Shown here one piece after another: positions 16,268 to 24,935 of a stretch of 42,152 nucleotides of DNA (the first letter of the stretch is position 1; every line of letters begins with the position of its first letter). This DNA comes from CALCZU01 sp964396165. Its GTDB lineage: Bacteria > Bdellovibrionota > FAC87 > UBA2466. Made by a program: the position numbers and the translations under genes. Where the stretch lies: the NCBI GenBank assembly GCA_964396165.1, contig CAYNEF010000029.1:1-42152 (forward strand). Direction: 5' to 3'. The notes under the pieces were generated by a model that worked only from the letters and a program-made list of their open reading frames with translations, had not been told where the DNA came from and searched no databases.

Positions 16268-17821
16268 ATGATGATGCCAGCACCGTTATTACAGATTTCA
16301 CATGTGAAAAAAGCTTTTGATGGCGTCTATGCGCTAAGAGATGTGAATTTTAATATCCAACAAGGCGAATGCATCGCACTTGTCGGAGAAAACGGTGCTG
16401 GCAAATCCACACTGATGAAGATTTTGTCTGGCGTATGGCCTTATGGCACATACGAGGGTGAAGTCAGCTTCGAGGGGAAACCCTTAAAGCTTCATGACAC
16501 ATTAAATGGACGTAAGTCTGGCATTTCTATTATTCACCAAGAGTTATGTTTGTTTCCCAAACTCACGGTAGCCGAAAATCTGTTTTTGACTGAAGCATTT
16601 CCGTACAATGGAGAGCCTTCACAAAAAATGGGAGAGCGCGTCCGTTGGAACACTTTGTTTGAACGTGCGCATGACCTGTTTAAAAGTTTGGGCTTCGATG
16701 TGGATGCAGAAGCTCTTGTCGAAGACTTAAGCGTAGCGAAGCGCCAGCTTGTGGAGATAGCAAAAGCCTTTCACCATAATGCAAAACTTTTGATCTTAGA
16801 TGAACCAACTTCTGCACTGTCGCAAGAAGAAGTAAGGCATCTTTTTGAAGTTATCAAACGCATGCGAAATAAAATGACGTTCATTTATATTTCGCACAAA
16901 TTGGACGAAGTCTTTGAACTGGCCGATAGAATTATCATTTTAAGAGATGGTCAGTCTGTAGCAGAACTAGAAAAATCCAAAACAGATGCGCAAGAAATTA
17001 TTCGTCACATGGTGGGGCGTCCACTGAAGCCAGTCGAAAGAGTGCAAAAAGAATTCAGCGGCACTCCTGTGTTAAGTGTCGACGCACTAGTGCACTTTGA
17101 TGATCATGGAAAGAAAATTCTCGAAGGAATTAGCTTTAATATCCACAAGGGCGAAATCCTGGGCATTGCTGGTCTGATGGGCTCTGGAAGAAGTGAGTTA
17201 CTGCGCAGTATGCTCGGCATTCTTTCTGGCAAGCGTGGTGGGACGGTTACTTTAGAGGGGCAAGAAGTGCAGTGGAGTGGTGTGGAAGAATCCATGCAAA
17301 GCGGAGTGGCCTTTGTTCCAGAAGATCGGAAAAAAGACGGACTGTTTTTAAATCACGCCATTGATTTCAATCTTACGATCACTATTTTAAAAGACCTGCT
17401 TGGAAAAGCGCATACACTCGATCTCGATGCAGAACAGAAAAAAGTCGCAACGTTGATTGATTCGATGCGTGTGAAGTGCGCAAGTCCACAAATTGCGGTT
17501 AAATCCTTAAGTGGTGGAAACCAGCAAAAAGTATTGCTCGCGAAAATGGTAGCACGTTCGCCAAAAGTTTTATTGCTCGATGAACCTACACGCGGTGTGG
17601 ATGTGGGCGCTAAAGAAGAAATTTACGACATTATTCGAAAGCTTGCCGCAAGCGGTATGTCCGTCATTCTGGTCTCCTCTGAGCTTCCAGAAATTTTATC
17701 TCTTAGTGATAGAGTCTTGGTGCTTCGCGAAGGGAAATCGATGGGCGAATTGAAAAATATCAATTTAACTCAAGAAAAAGTGATGTCATTTGCAGCTGGG
17801 GAGTACCATGGAACTTGCTAA
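16268..17821 (+). CDS. xylG: sugar ABC transporter ATP-binding protein with two NBDs
   Basis: A 517-residue cytoplasmic ATPase energising sugar import, with tandem nucleotide-binding domains as in XylG/RbsA/MglA. The first has Walker A GENGAGKST (about residue 38), an LSVAKRQLVEIAKA signature, and Walker B LLILDEPTSALS. The second has a degenerate Walker A GLMGSGRSE (about 302), the family's usual form, LSGGNQQKVLLAKM, and LLLDEPTRGVDVG. It begins 10 nt after xylF and overlaps xylH by 14 nt. Three consecutive ATG codons leave the exact start uncertain by two residues. Confidence 0.93.
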   Translation: MMMPAPLLQISHVKKAFDGVYALRDVNFNIQQGECIALVGENGAGKSTLMKILSGVWPYGTYEGEVSFEGKPLKLHDTLNGRKSGISIIHQELCLFPKLTVAENLFLTEAFPYNGEPSQKMGERVRWNTLFERAHDLFKSLGFDVDAEALVEDLSVAKRQLVEIAKAFHHNAKLLILDEPTSALSQEEVRHLFEVIKRMRNKMTFIYISHKLDEVFELADRIIILRDGQSVAELEKSKTDAQEIIRHMVGRPLKPVERVQKEFSGTPVLSVDALVHFDDHGKKILEGISFNIHKGEILGIAGLMGSGRSELLRSMLGILSGKRGGTVTLEGQEVQWSGVEESMQSGVAFVPEDRKKDGLFLNHAIDFNLTITILKDLLGKAHTLDLDAEQKKVATLIDSMRVKCASPQIAVKSLSGGNQQKVLLAKMVARSPKVLLLDEPTRGVDVGAKEEIYDIIRKLAASGMSVILVSSELPEILSLSDRVLVLREGKSMGELKNINLTQEKVMSFAAGEYHGTC

Positions 17822-18974
17822 TACATTTATGATTGCTGATCAAAAATACAAACCGATACAATGGAAAAACTACAAGCGTTCCTTTGGCGCGCTCTTAGGA
17901 CTTGTGCTCGTTGCCCTAGTATTTCACTACTGGAGTTCTGAAGCATTTTTAACATCTCGCAATTTGAGTAATTTGTCTCGTCAGGTTTGTGTTAATTTGA
18001 CGTTGGCTGTGGGAATGACGCTTGTGATTCTTACTTCCGGAATTGATCTTTCCGTAGGTAGTGTTCTTGCGCTTGCAGGAATGGTAAGTGCGCTCACTCA
18101 AGTGACAATGCATTTTTCTCAAATGGGACCGATGGGTGCCGTACTTTCTTTTTTCTCTGCCATTGTAATGGGGGGATTGTGTGGGGCGTTCACTGGATTT
18201 TCCATTTCCAAACTTAAAATTACGCCTTTCATTGTGACTTTAGGAATGATGGTGATTTGCCGTGGACTCACGCTGATTATTTCGGGCGCGCAGGCTGTTG
18301 CACCATTAGGAGAAAGTCTTGGTGCTTTATCCAGCGATTATCTAGCTCCGACAACTAGTTTTGTTCTTTTAAGCGTACTTCTCGCTTGTAGTTTGGGTTT
18401 TTATGGGACTTCTCTTTTTAAAGGAACTGTTAGTCCAGAAGTAGCTTTAAAAAATTCTGTATATATTTTACTGCTCAGTGGACTGGGGATTTTTGTTTTC
18501 TGCGGATACCGCGGCATTCCTTATATGGTTTTAGTCGCATTGTTTATTGCCAGTGTGGGCATCTTTGTTTTGAAATACACCCGTTTTGGCCGTTTTCTCT
18601 ATGCAATCGGTGGGAATAGAGAAGCCGCTGAACTTTCTGGAGTTCCTGTCGCTAAGACACTATGGATGACTTATTTCATCATGGGTGTACTCGCAGGACT
18701 AGCCGGTGTGATGGATTCAGCTCGAGTAAATGGCTCTGTTCCTTCTGCAGGCGAACTTGCAGAACTCGACGCGATAGCAGCTGTAGTCATCGGTGGCACA
18801 AGCCTGATGGGTGGCGTGGGAACAATCACAGGTACCGTGTTTGGTGTACTTGTAATGGGAATTTTAAATAATGGGATGAGCCTTGTCGGAATCAGTGAAC
18901 ACTATCAAAAAGTATTTAAAGGTGTTGTGATTATATTGGCTGTATATCTTGATTTAAGATCCAAGAAAAAATAA
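17808..18974 (+). CDS. xylH: sugar ABC transporter permease
   Basis: A 388-residue inner-membrane permease of the XylH/RbsC type, with about ten or more hydrophobic segments. Conserved stretches include NLSRQVCVNLTLAVGMTLVILTSGIDLSVGS near the start, LKITPFIVTLGMMVICRGLTL, GRFLYAIGGNREAAELSGVP, and ELDAIAAVVIGGTSLMGGVGT towards the end. The ATG at 17808 is chosen because GGGGAG lies 5 nt upstream inside xylG; an in-frame TTG at 17790 is less likely. It closes the xylFGH operon. The next gene is convergent, with only 3 bp between stops and no visible terminator hairpin. Confidence 0.92.
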   Translation: MELANTFMIADQKYKPIQWKNYKRSFGALLGLVLVALVFHYWSSEAFLTSRNLSNLSRQVCVNLTLAVGMTLVILTSGIDLSVGSVLALAGMVSALTQVTMHFSQMGPMGAVLSFFSAIVMGGLCGAFTGFSISKLKITPFIVTLGMMVICRGLTLIISGAQAVAPLGESLGALSSDYLAPTTSFVLLSVLLACSLGFYGTSLFKGTVSPEVALKNSVYILLLSGLGIFVFCGYRGIPYMVLVALFIASVGIFVLKYTRFGRFLYAIGGNREAAELSGVPVAKTLWMTYFIMGVLAGLAGVMDSARVNGSVPSAGELAELDAIAAVVIGGTSLMGGVGTITGTVFGVLVMGILNNGMSLVGISEHYQKVFKGVVIILAVYLDLRSKKK

Positions 18975-18977
18975 CTT

Positions 18978-20918
18978 TTATTTTGAAATCAATTGGTAGA
19001 TTTCTCTACCGTCTAAGCTTGCCAGGTGTTTAAAGCGATTGTTCGCTGATACTGATGTGGGAACGCCCTCTGTAAAGACAAAATGGGTGACACCAAGTTC
19101 ACTAAATACTTTAGATGTGGGTGCTACATTGATTTTTCCGTTGCCTGGCTCAAACGAAAAAGTAGCGTTTTCGGAAGGAGAATCAGTAAAGCGAATAAAT
19201 GCACACTGATTATAGGTCGAAACAAACTTATTTTCCGGATCAAAACGCTTCAAAAACTCTAGTTGCGGTTGCGGAAAATAACCGACAAGTGCTTTTAAGC
19301 CGATAATTCTGAAATAGTTGCTTATCACCATAGCGTCCATAGTATTTCCATATATTACCCATAGCGAATTATTTTGATTCTCTTTGTCTATCTCCAATAG
19401 CTTTTTTCCAAGTGGATTGGTTTGCATATACTCATCTCCACCTTGCACTATCGGATTAAAATGGAAAGTATAAACAACGGAAAGAAAGAGCAGTGCGCAA
19501 AGAAAGTGTGTTTTGAATTTTGGGGTAAAAAGCAGATAGCTAAGGCCTGAAAAAATAATGATAGGCAAAAGTAAAAGAACTCTATGAGTGACTCTGATTC
19601 GTGTAATAAAGAAAAAAGTGGTTCCGAATATAAAGAGAAGTGAAACGAGAATCAGTGCTTTTCTATTTTTAAATAAGTCCGATTCTTTAAGATTGTTCAG
19701 GTAGACAATTAATAGACAAAGTTCGCTTAATCCTAGTCCGATTTGCGTTCGATTAACCGTAGCTTTTGACATTAGAGTGATTTCAGCGAGCCACAAGGGA
19801 AAACCTACAAAGGTGTAAATCAGTTGAAATATAAGATAACCCAGACAAGCATACGGAATGATGCGCTCATGGGCTCTGCTTTTTTTATGATTCAAAATAA
19901 AGAATAAAAATAAGGCAGGAAAAAAGAAAAAGAAATTAGATGCCTCACAGTAATTTCCCAGCTGTGCCCAGTCTTTTACAATACCAGCTGTTGTCATCAC
20001 ATTTTGGGTAAAAAGCATTTGCAAGGGAAATGTTCCTCCCAGAGAAACTCTTCTTCCAGGATAGGAAGTATTCATGATGAGTTCGATTGCATCTTTCGCT
20101 TCGGAGAAGAAACAAATTCCACCCAATGCTATGATCGCTAGACCAAGAATCAACGAAAACACGCGGATCCACTTAAGGGTGCCTTGAAAAGGATTCTTAT
20201 TTTGCTGTACGAGCAAAGCAATTAAGAGAGTTAAGAAAAAAAGTCCTGCGACTACTTGGAAAGGGGGATAGATATTATCTATGACATAACTGACGCTACA
20301 CCAACCGAATAAGATCCCCGCTACTATTACAGTCATTTTTTTCTGTGAACGGAAAAGAAAAAAAAGTGCTGAAAACGCTAATGCACCATGTATGACAGGT
20401 TCATAATTATGCAAACTCCAGTATTGGGTGTGTGGTGCATATAAAAAGATTAAGGATCCGAGGATAGAATAGAGAGAGTTATTTGTTAGAATCCATAATA
20501 CAAGATATATCCCTGCTAGAAGGCCTAAGTATTTTGACCACCAAAGCCAACTCACGCCGAAGTCGTTTCCGATTAAAAACCCCCAGTTACCTGGACGAAA
20601 GACAAGAGAACTATTCCATACCGGAACATTCAATGGAACCATCATGTTCGCACCCAATCCAATATTGGTATTTATCTTTGGAAACCGAGGTGCGTGTGCC
20701 GTCTGCGCCAGCATGAGCGGGATATCAAGTAACCAGTCGTCTGATCGAATGGCTCTTACTCTTCCATACAAAAGTTCTGTCGGTTTTGACCTGTCTAGAT
20801 ACGAATGCCATTCTGAGGTGGAAAAGCCATGCAGATGCAGCGAGGAAGCAATCAGAAGTAAGATTGCCAGACTTAAGAAGAAAAATTTTTGTGATTTTGA
20901 TAATTCCACAAGGTACAA
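18978..20918 (-). CDS. large polytopic membrane protein, GT-C/YfhO-like, function unknown
   Basis: An about 646-residue inner-membrane protein with roughly a dozen hydrophobic segments and a soluble C-terminal domain of about 150 residues (from QGGDEYMQTNPLGKKL). The first extracytoplasmic loop holds RVRAIRSDDWLLDIPLMLAQ, where the paired aspartates resemble the acidic motif of GT-C-type glycosyltransferases and YfhO-like proteins. The overall layout fits envelope glycan or lipid modification, but no family is certain. No ATG is available at the N-terminus: the start is TTG at 20918 or GTG at 20909, directly behind the terminator of the upstream lipoprotein gene. No glycan-synthesis genes adjoin it. 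Confidence 0.78.
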   Translation of the reverse strand: MYLVELSKSQKFFFLSLAILLLIASSLHLHGFSTSEWHSYLDRSKPTELLYGRVRAIRSDDWLLDIPLMLAQTAHAPRFPKINTNIGLGANMMVPLNVPVWNSSLVFRPGNWGFLIGNDFGVSWLWWSKYLGLLAGIYLVLWILTNNSLYSILGSLIFLYAPHTQYWSLHNYEPVIHGALAFSALFFLFRSQKKMTVIVAGILFGWCSVSYVIDNIYPPFQVVAGLFFLTLLIALLVQQNKNPFQGTLKWIRVFSLILGLAIIALGGICFFSEAKDAIELIMNTSYPGRRVSLGGTFPLQMLFTQNVMTTAGIVKDWAQLGNYCEASNFFFFFPALFLFFILNHKKSRAHERIIPYACLGYLIFQLIYTFVGFPLWLAEITLMSKATVNRTQIGLGLSELCLLIVYLNNLKESDLFKNRKALILVSLLFIFGTTFFFITRIRVTHRVLLLLPIIIFSGLSYLLFTPKFKTHFLCALLFLSVVYTFHFNPIVQGGDEYMQTNPLGKKLLEIDKENQNNSLWVIYGNTMDAMVISNYFRIIGLKALVGYFPQPQLEFLKRFDPENKFVSTYNQCAFIRFTDSPSENATFSFEPGNGKINVAPTSKVFSELGVTHFVFTEGVPTSVSANNRFKHLASLDGREIYQLISK

Positions 20919-20947
20919 AAAAAGCCCGGAAGTTGACTTCCGGGCTT
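20916..20947 (-). terminator. strong intrinsic terminator after the TRL-like gene
   Basis: AAGCCCGGAAGT (20922-20933) and ACTTCCGGGCTT (20936-20947) are perfectly complementary, giving at least 11 bp with a minimal loop. Read on the minus strand the stem is followed by seven T. It ends the transcript of the lipoprotein gene at 20963-21277 and touches the start region of the membrane-protein gene downstream. Confidence 0.85.
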
Positions 20948-20962
20948 AAATCAAAAAGATGC

Positions 20963-21277
20963 TTATTTGCCTCTTACGATTGTGCAGTAGGAAGCGTAAA
21001 TTCCAAGAATGGAAGAAGCTTTTTCGTCTACAGAAGCAATGGAGGTGATCCCGCCGTTTCTTCTTGCAGCTTCAATGCTTGCATCGCCTGTTGCAACAAT
21101 TCCGAGAATGGAACTAGCACAAGCTTCACCCCATTTAGGACCAGCTTGCGGTGTAGCAGCTACTCCGGATTGAGTGGAAGTATAAAAAGCGCCAGACAGC
21201 GGGGAGCGCGCACTTGCGCAACCGACTGAAAAAACTACAAACGCGGAAAGTAAAAACATTGATACTTTCTTTAACAT
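20963..21277 (-). CDS. TRL-like family lipoprotein
   Basis: A 104-residue lipoprotein: signal peptide with lipobox VGC at about residue 20, then a small domain with KWGEACASSILGIVATGDASIEAARRNGGITSIASVDEKASSILGIYASYCTIV. This pattern (two SILGI/V repeats, GDASIEAA, the two cysteines and the YCTIV end) is that of the TRL-like family. Members are small periplasmic lipoproteins of unknown role. The SD AGGAGA lies 7 nt before the ATG. It has its own strong terminator, so it is expressed as a short single-gene transcript and possibly at high level. Confidence 0.85.
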   Translation of the reverse strand: MLKKVSMFLLSAFVVFSVGCASARSPLSGAFYTSTQSGVAATPQAGPKWGEACASSILGIVATGDASIEAARRNGGITSIASVDEKASSILGIYASYCTIVRGK

Positions 21278-21375
21278 GATGTGTATCTCCTATGGTTGAA
21301 TTGAAAATTACAGTGTAAGTGTGGAAAAGAATTGAAAATCCGTCAAGGTTTTAAGCTGTTATCTGTTGACGCTTA

Positions 21376-22791
21376 TCAGCAAGCATCTTTGATATCGAAT
21401 TTTAATGTAGCATCGGGAAGTTCGATTGTATCGCCGTCAAGTAGCTCAATAGGGCCCAAGACCTTTCTGCGATTTACTGATGTCGTGTCTTTGTCTTTTA
21501 CAACAGCTTCCAGCCACAAGCCGGTTTTGCGACGAAAGATTCTTACGTGTTGAGGAAGAATTCCGTTTTTGTTTGTTTGGGTAAGACTAAAATGCGCTTG
21601 AGGGGAGCTGCCAATGATAGTTTCATCCGCATATAAGAAGAATTCTTTTTCTGATTTTTCTGTTTTTAATACGACACGGCCCACGCGAAGGGGCACGCGG
21701 CATTTTTTGCAGTAGCCTGCTTGAGAATTCGCATCTGAAAAACCGCAGAACTCGCAAAAAGTGCAGGCCGATGGGTAAAGTGTTTTCGGCAATACCGACA
21801 ATTCTACAGGTGAGATAGCTTTTGTATTTCTAAAGGGCCAAATCCCTTTTTTACTGAGTCGCATCAAGTCATCTCTTACTGCTCTGGCTCTTTGGTAGCG
21901 TTGAGATGGATCGGGATGTAAGCATTTTAAAATAATATTTCTAATGCGTTCGTCAATTTTACTGAACTTAAGGTCGTTTGCATCGCCGAATTTGGGAGTG
22001 ACTCCCATTGCGATTTCATAAAGAAGTGCTCCGAGAGAATAGATATCTCCTGAGGGCTGAAACTTTTGGTCAGTTTTCAGAAATTCAGGGGGCGTATAGC
22101 CTTCCGATTCGAAAATCAGAGGCCGAGCGTCGGACAAATGGTAAAGAGTTCCGAAATCAATCAGTTTTACACGTGAGCTGATACCATCAAGCATGACGTT
22201 CTGTGGTTTTAAGTCGCGGTAGATATAGCCTTGTTGGTGAATAACATCTAAGGCATCGGCAATTTCTTTGCCTAAGTAAACAATCAGACCGTCTTCTACA
22301 TTTGTTTGGATTTTTCTGTACTCTTGCACGGCTTTCGCAAGTTCTTTTCCGTTAATAAAATCCATTACGAGGTAGAACGATTTATTGCGTTCGAAGTATT
22401 CATGTCCTCGTGGAAAAGCAGGGTGTTTGATTTTTCTTAAGAATTTTGCCTCACGTTTGAAGCTTTTAAGAAGTTCCCCTTTGAATTGATCATAAGAACT
22501 TTGATCGAGCATCTGTTTGATGAGAACGGGTTTCCCATCGTCAATTCTAGTAGCTCTGAAAGTAGCCCCAAATCCACTACGGGCAATTGCTTCTTCGATG
22601 ATGTAGGTGTGTTTTGCTTTGAGTCTTTCGCCGGGTGAGAGAAGCCCCTGAGACGCATCCTTGATGGTATCGAAAGAAGACTGCCTCAGTTTCCGTGCAA
22701 CCTGAACTTGAGTTACACTTTCCCCGCAGCTGTCGCAAAACAGGGAACCGGCAATTACCTTGCTCCCGCAACTTGGACAATTTTTTTGCAA
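21376..22791 (-). CDS. Hanks-type Ser/Thr kinase with zinc ribbon and FHA-like domain
   Basis: A 471-residue cytoplasmic protein. Residues 1-30 hold a zinc ribbon (CPSC...CDSC). A protein-kinase domain follows (about 50-315), with the ATP-site lysine in PVLIKQML, the catalytic loop YIYRDLKPQNVML (YRD for HRD), LIDFGT for the metal-binding DFG, and GDIYSLGALLYEI. After it comes a second zinc-finger-like set (CTFCEFCGFSD...CKKC). The C-terminal 100 residues look like an FHA domain (ADETIIGSSPQAHFSL, PQHVRIFRR), expected to bind phosphothreonine. No membrane segment is visible. It lies 16 nt after the VWA gene, so the two form an operon. Confidence 0.87.
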   Translation of the reverse strand: MQKNCPSCGSKVIAGSLFCDSCGESVTQVQVARKLRQSSFDTIKDASQGLLSPGERLKAKHTYIIEEAIARSGFGATFRATRIDDGKPVLIKQMLDQSSYDQFKGELLKSFKREAKFLRKIKHPAFPRGHEYFERNKSFYLVMDFINGKELAKAVQEYRKIQTNVEDGLIVYLGKEIADALDVIHQQGYIYRDLKPQNVMLDGISSRVKLIDFGTLYHLSDARPLIFESEGYTPPEFLKTDQKFQPSGDIYSLGALLYEIAMGVTPKFGDANDLKFSKIDERIRNIILKCLHPDPSQRYQRARAVRDDLMRLSKKGIWPFRNTKAISPVELSVLPKTLYPSACTFCEFCGFSDANSQAGYCKKCRVPLRVGRVVLKTEKSEKEFFLYADETIIGSSPQAHFSLTQTNKNGILPQHVRIFRRKTGLWLEAVVKDKDTTSVNRRKVLGPIELLDGDTIELPDATLKFDIKDAC

Positions 22792-22807
22792 GGGAATGCA
22801 TCTCCTC

Positions 22808-24049
22808 TTAAGACATCAAAAGTCTGGTTTTTTTGGATTCGTCTTTTATCGTAGCTAAATCATCCGAAACGGATTTTCCAGCTTTGATATCCACAGCAAG
22901 TTTTGTCAAAGCGCGAGTTACTTTGTCTTGGCCGAGGTTAGAAGAAATCTTGGTAGTATTTTCAATCAAACGAGTCGCTTTAGCTTTATCGCCTGATTCG
23001 ATACTTGCCTGAATCTGTTCACCGTTCAAATGCACTTGAAGTACTTGTACGGCTCTAAATACGTCGGGATCCACTTGAGATAAATCGCTTTCCTTGTCAG
23101 TACATTTGATTTTGACCTGATAGGTTTCACTGGATTTGCCATCAAATTCCGCGGTAATCGAAAATAAATGAATTTCCGATCCCGCGGTTCCCTTACCCTG
23201 AGAATTCGTCTGAACGATAAAAGAAGTCATGTCTTTGGTCATAGAACCAGTCGACAGCTCAAATACCTTGGTATTACCAGGGATATCGTAGACTACGATC
23301 TCAGGAGAAATCTTAGCAATGCGCATAAAGCGGCTGTCGATGTCGTGGAATTTAAGAACCAAGTTACCCACAACTGAACTATCCAACTTTTGGATTTCCG
23401 CTTGTAAGCCTTCTTTAAATTTATTCAAATCGTTTGCATGGTAGAAAGAACCACGTCCTAATTCAGAAATACGGCTGATGAAATTAGAGTCATAATCATC
23501 TGCAGAACCGATTCCCACACCGGTTAAAGTGACATGTTCAGATTTACCAACAATGTCTTCAAAACGGGATGTTTCTTCGATGCGGTACCCTTCTTTATCT
23601 GTAGGGAAACCGTCTGTGAGTAAAATAATGTGGTTAACGCGCTTTACTTTATCGCTGCTGGAACGAGCGTCAAAGCATCCATAAGCCATTTTCAAACCAG
23701 CTTCAAGATTTGTAACGCCTGATGGAGCTTCTAATTTTTTCATCGCTTCAATCATTGTTCCACGATTTTGTGAAAGGGATGCAAGGGGGAAAATTTCTTT
23801 TGCAGTGGAACCGAAAAGAACGACGCCGACTCTGTCTTCGTCTTTCATGCTTTCGATAAGTTCTACAGCAGCTTGTTTTACTGTGGACCATTTGTTTCCG
23901 CCCATGGAGGAGCTGGAATCAATCAGTAAAAGTACGTTTGAAGGAATTCTTTTTGAACCTTGGTCTGGGCTAAGTTCGATTAATGTGGTGGTGCTAAAAT
24001 CTCCGCCTGTGGGTCTAAAGTCTGAACCATTTCTTGTCGTAATTTTCAC
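22808..24049 (-). CDS. von Willebrand factor A (VWA) domain protein
   Basis: A 413-residue protein without signal peptide. The VWA domain (about residues 35-215) has an intact metal-ion-dependent adhesion site: DSSSS (about 43-47), the threonine region of APSGVTNLEAGL, and LLTDGFPTD. The second half (about 220-413) is a beta-sandwich-like part followed by a helical tail and is typical of bacterial VWA proteins that work with signalling partners. It is the first gene of the operon with the zinc-ribbon/FHA kinase. VWA proteins beside Ser/Thr kinases, often with a PP2C phosphatase, form known signalling modules; no phosphatase gene is seen here. Confidence 0.87.
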   Translation of the reverse strand: MKITTRNGSDFRPTGGDFSTTTLIELSPDQGSKRIPSNVLLLIDSSSSMGGNKWSTVKQAAVELIESMKDEDRVGVVLFGSTAKEIFPLASLSQNRGTMIEAMKKLEAPSGVTNLEAGLKMAYGCFDARSSSDKVKRVNHIILLTDGFPTDKEGYRIEETSRFEDIVGKSEHVTLTGVGIGSADDYDSNFISRISELGRGSFYHANDLNKFKEGLQAEIQKLDSSVVGNLVLKFHDIDSRFMRIAKISPEIVVYDIPGNTKVFELSTGSMTKDMTSFIVQTNSQGKGTAGSEIHLFSITAEFDGKSSETYQVKIKCTDKESDLSQVDPDVFRAVQVLQVHLNGEQIQASIESGDKAKATRLIENTTKISSNLGQDKVTRALTKLAVDIKAGKSVSDDLATIKDESKKTRLLMS

Positions 24050-24205
24050 TTGTCTCTCCTCTTATCAAATTCTCTTTTGGGACGGCCGATGAGCCAATTG
24101 TCCCCTACCTTGTTGTGGGTAGTTTGCAAGCTGTATGCCTTGGGTGTTCAGTAAGGATTGCTTGAAATGATTGGGTTTTTTAAGCGACGCTTGTTATATG
24201 AATGT

Positions 24206-24302
24206 GCCCATTTTTGTGCGAGTGACGAAATGCGGTGAGTTACCGTGCACTGAAAATGATTAATACAACAACGGCGTCTCGAAAGAGACTCCGTTGTTAT
24301 TT
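24206..24302 (+). ncRNA. possible small RNA in a 357-bp gene-free stretch
   Basis: Between the VWA gene and the next gene (24050-24406) no protein gene is evident on either strand. On the plus strand TTGGGT (24171-24176) and TTATAT (24194-24199) are 17 bp apart. About 65 nt after the expected start is a hairpin (24267-24298) followed by ATTTTA. No plus-strand gene ends just upstream, so a terminator there needs another transcript, for which a roughly 100-nt RNA is the simplest candidate. The -35 is weak and the conclusion tentative. Confidence 0.3.
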
Positions 24303-24304
24303 TA
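24267..24304 (+). terminator. terminator-like hairpin with GAAA tetraloop, upstream copy
   Basis: Stem AACAACGG/CCGTTGTT plus GTCTC/GAGAC with a single C-T mismatch, closed by a GAAA loop and followed by ATTTTA. It shares 19 identical bases with the hairpin at 24887, the two bracketing the secreted-protein gene 24407-24856. Confidence 0.6.
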
Positions 24305-24406
24305 ACATCACTTTCTTATTGTCCAGCTATAACAACAATTAACGGCACCTATTTTTTCCTTCCTAGAAATGGTAAATAGCGCCAACATTAATCAGGAGGT
24401 TTCCAA

Positions 24407-24856
24407 ATGAAATTAGTTTCTCTGTTCACTCTTATTACAGTTATTGCGCTCAATTTGTTCGCAGCTGAGCGCACCAAGTTCGGTTCTGAATGCGGACTTG
24501 CAGATGATATAAACGATCTAAAAGAAGTTGGCCGTTTTATTTCGCTTGATCATGCAAGCGATACAAAAATCAATTCACTTCCAACTATAACCAAGCAACA
24601 ACTCATTATAACTGCGAAAGACATAGCTGCGGATTTTGGACACCGCGAACCCATCAAAACTACGCTGGATGCCGTTTCTGTTCTTCGCTCATTCAGCGAA
24701 GGTGGTGGTTTGAGCGTACAAGACTATCTATCAAAAGGAGTTCGCTATACCTCTGTGCAATTCTATCCAGGTGGAAATCCGGTCGGGCTTATCTTCAAAG
24801 CAGGAACAAGACATGCAGTCGCTTCCAATGGCGATGAAACTCTGACCTGCAAATAA
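24407..24856 (+). CDS. small secreted protein of unknown function
   Basis: A 149-residue protein with a clear signal peptide (hydrophobic to about residue 20, cleavage near LFA-AE). The mature part is about 130 residues, with two cysteines, one near each end (ECGLAD and the final TCK), that could form a disulfide. It has no recognised domain. The SD AGGAGG, 7 nt before the ATG, is the strongest in the window and suggests high expression. The gene stands alone between two near-identical hairpins, the downstream one acting as its terminator. Confidence 0.75.
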   Translation: MKLVSLFTLITVIALNLFAAERTKFGSECGLADDINDLKEVGRFISLDHASDTKINSLPTITKQQLIITAKDIAADFGHREPIKTTLDAVSVLRSFSEGGGLSVQDYLSKGVRYTSVQFYPGGNPVGLIFKAGTRHAVASNGDETLTCK

Positions 24857-24886
24857 GATTTTAACGCTGATTTTTAGTAGTTTAAG

Positions 24887-24919
24887 ACGGCGTCTCGAAA
24901 GAGACGCCGTTAATATTTT
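24887..24919. terminator. bidirectional terminator, downstream copy of the paired hairpin
   Basis: ACGGCGTCTC (24887-24896) and GAGACGCCGT (24901-24910) pair perfectly around a GAAA tetraloop, followed by TAATATTTT. It sits between the convergent ends of the genes at 24407-24856 and 24936-26414 and could serve both. Confidence 0.8.
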
Positions 24920-24935
24920 AAAGCATGCGGGGCCG

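Noticed and set aside
16268..18974. ribose or galactose rather than xylose transporter
   Set aside because: The ATPase and permease alone could not decide, but the binding protein follows XylF over its whole length.
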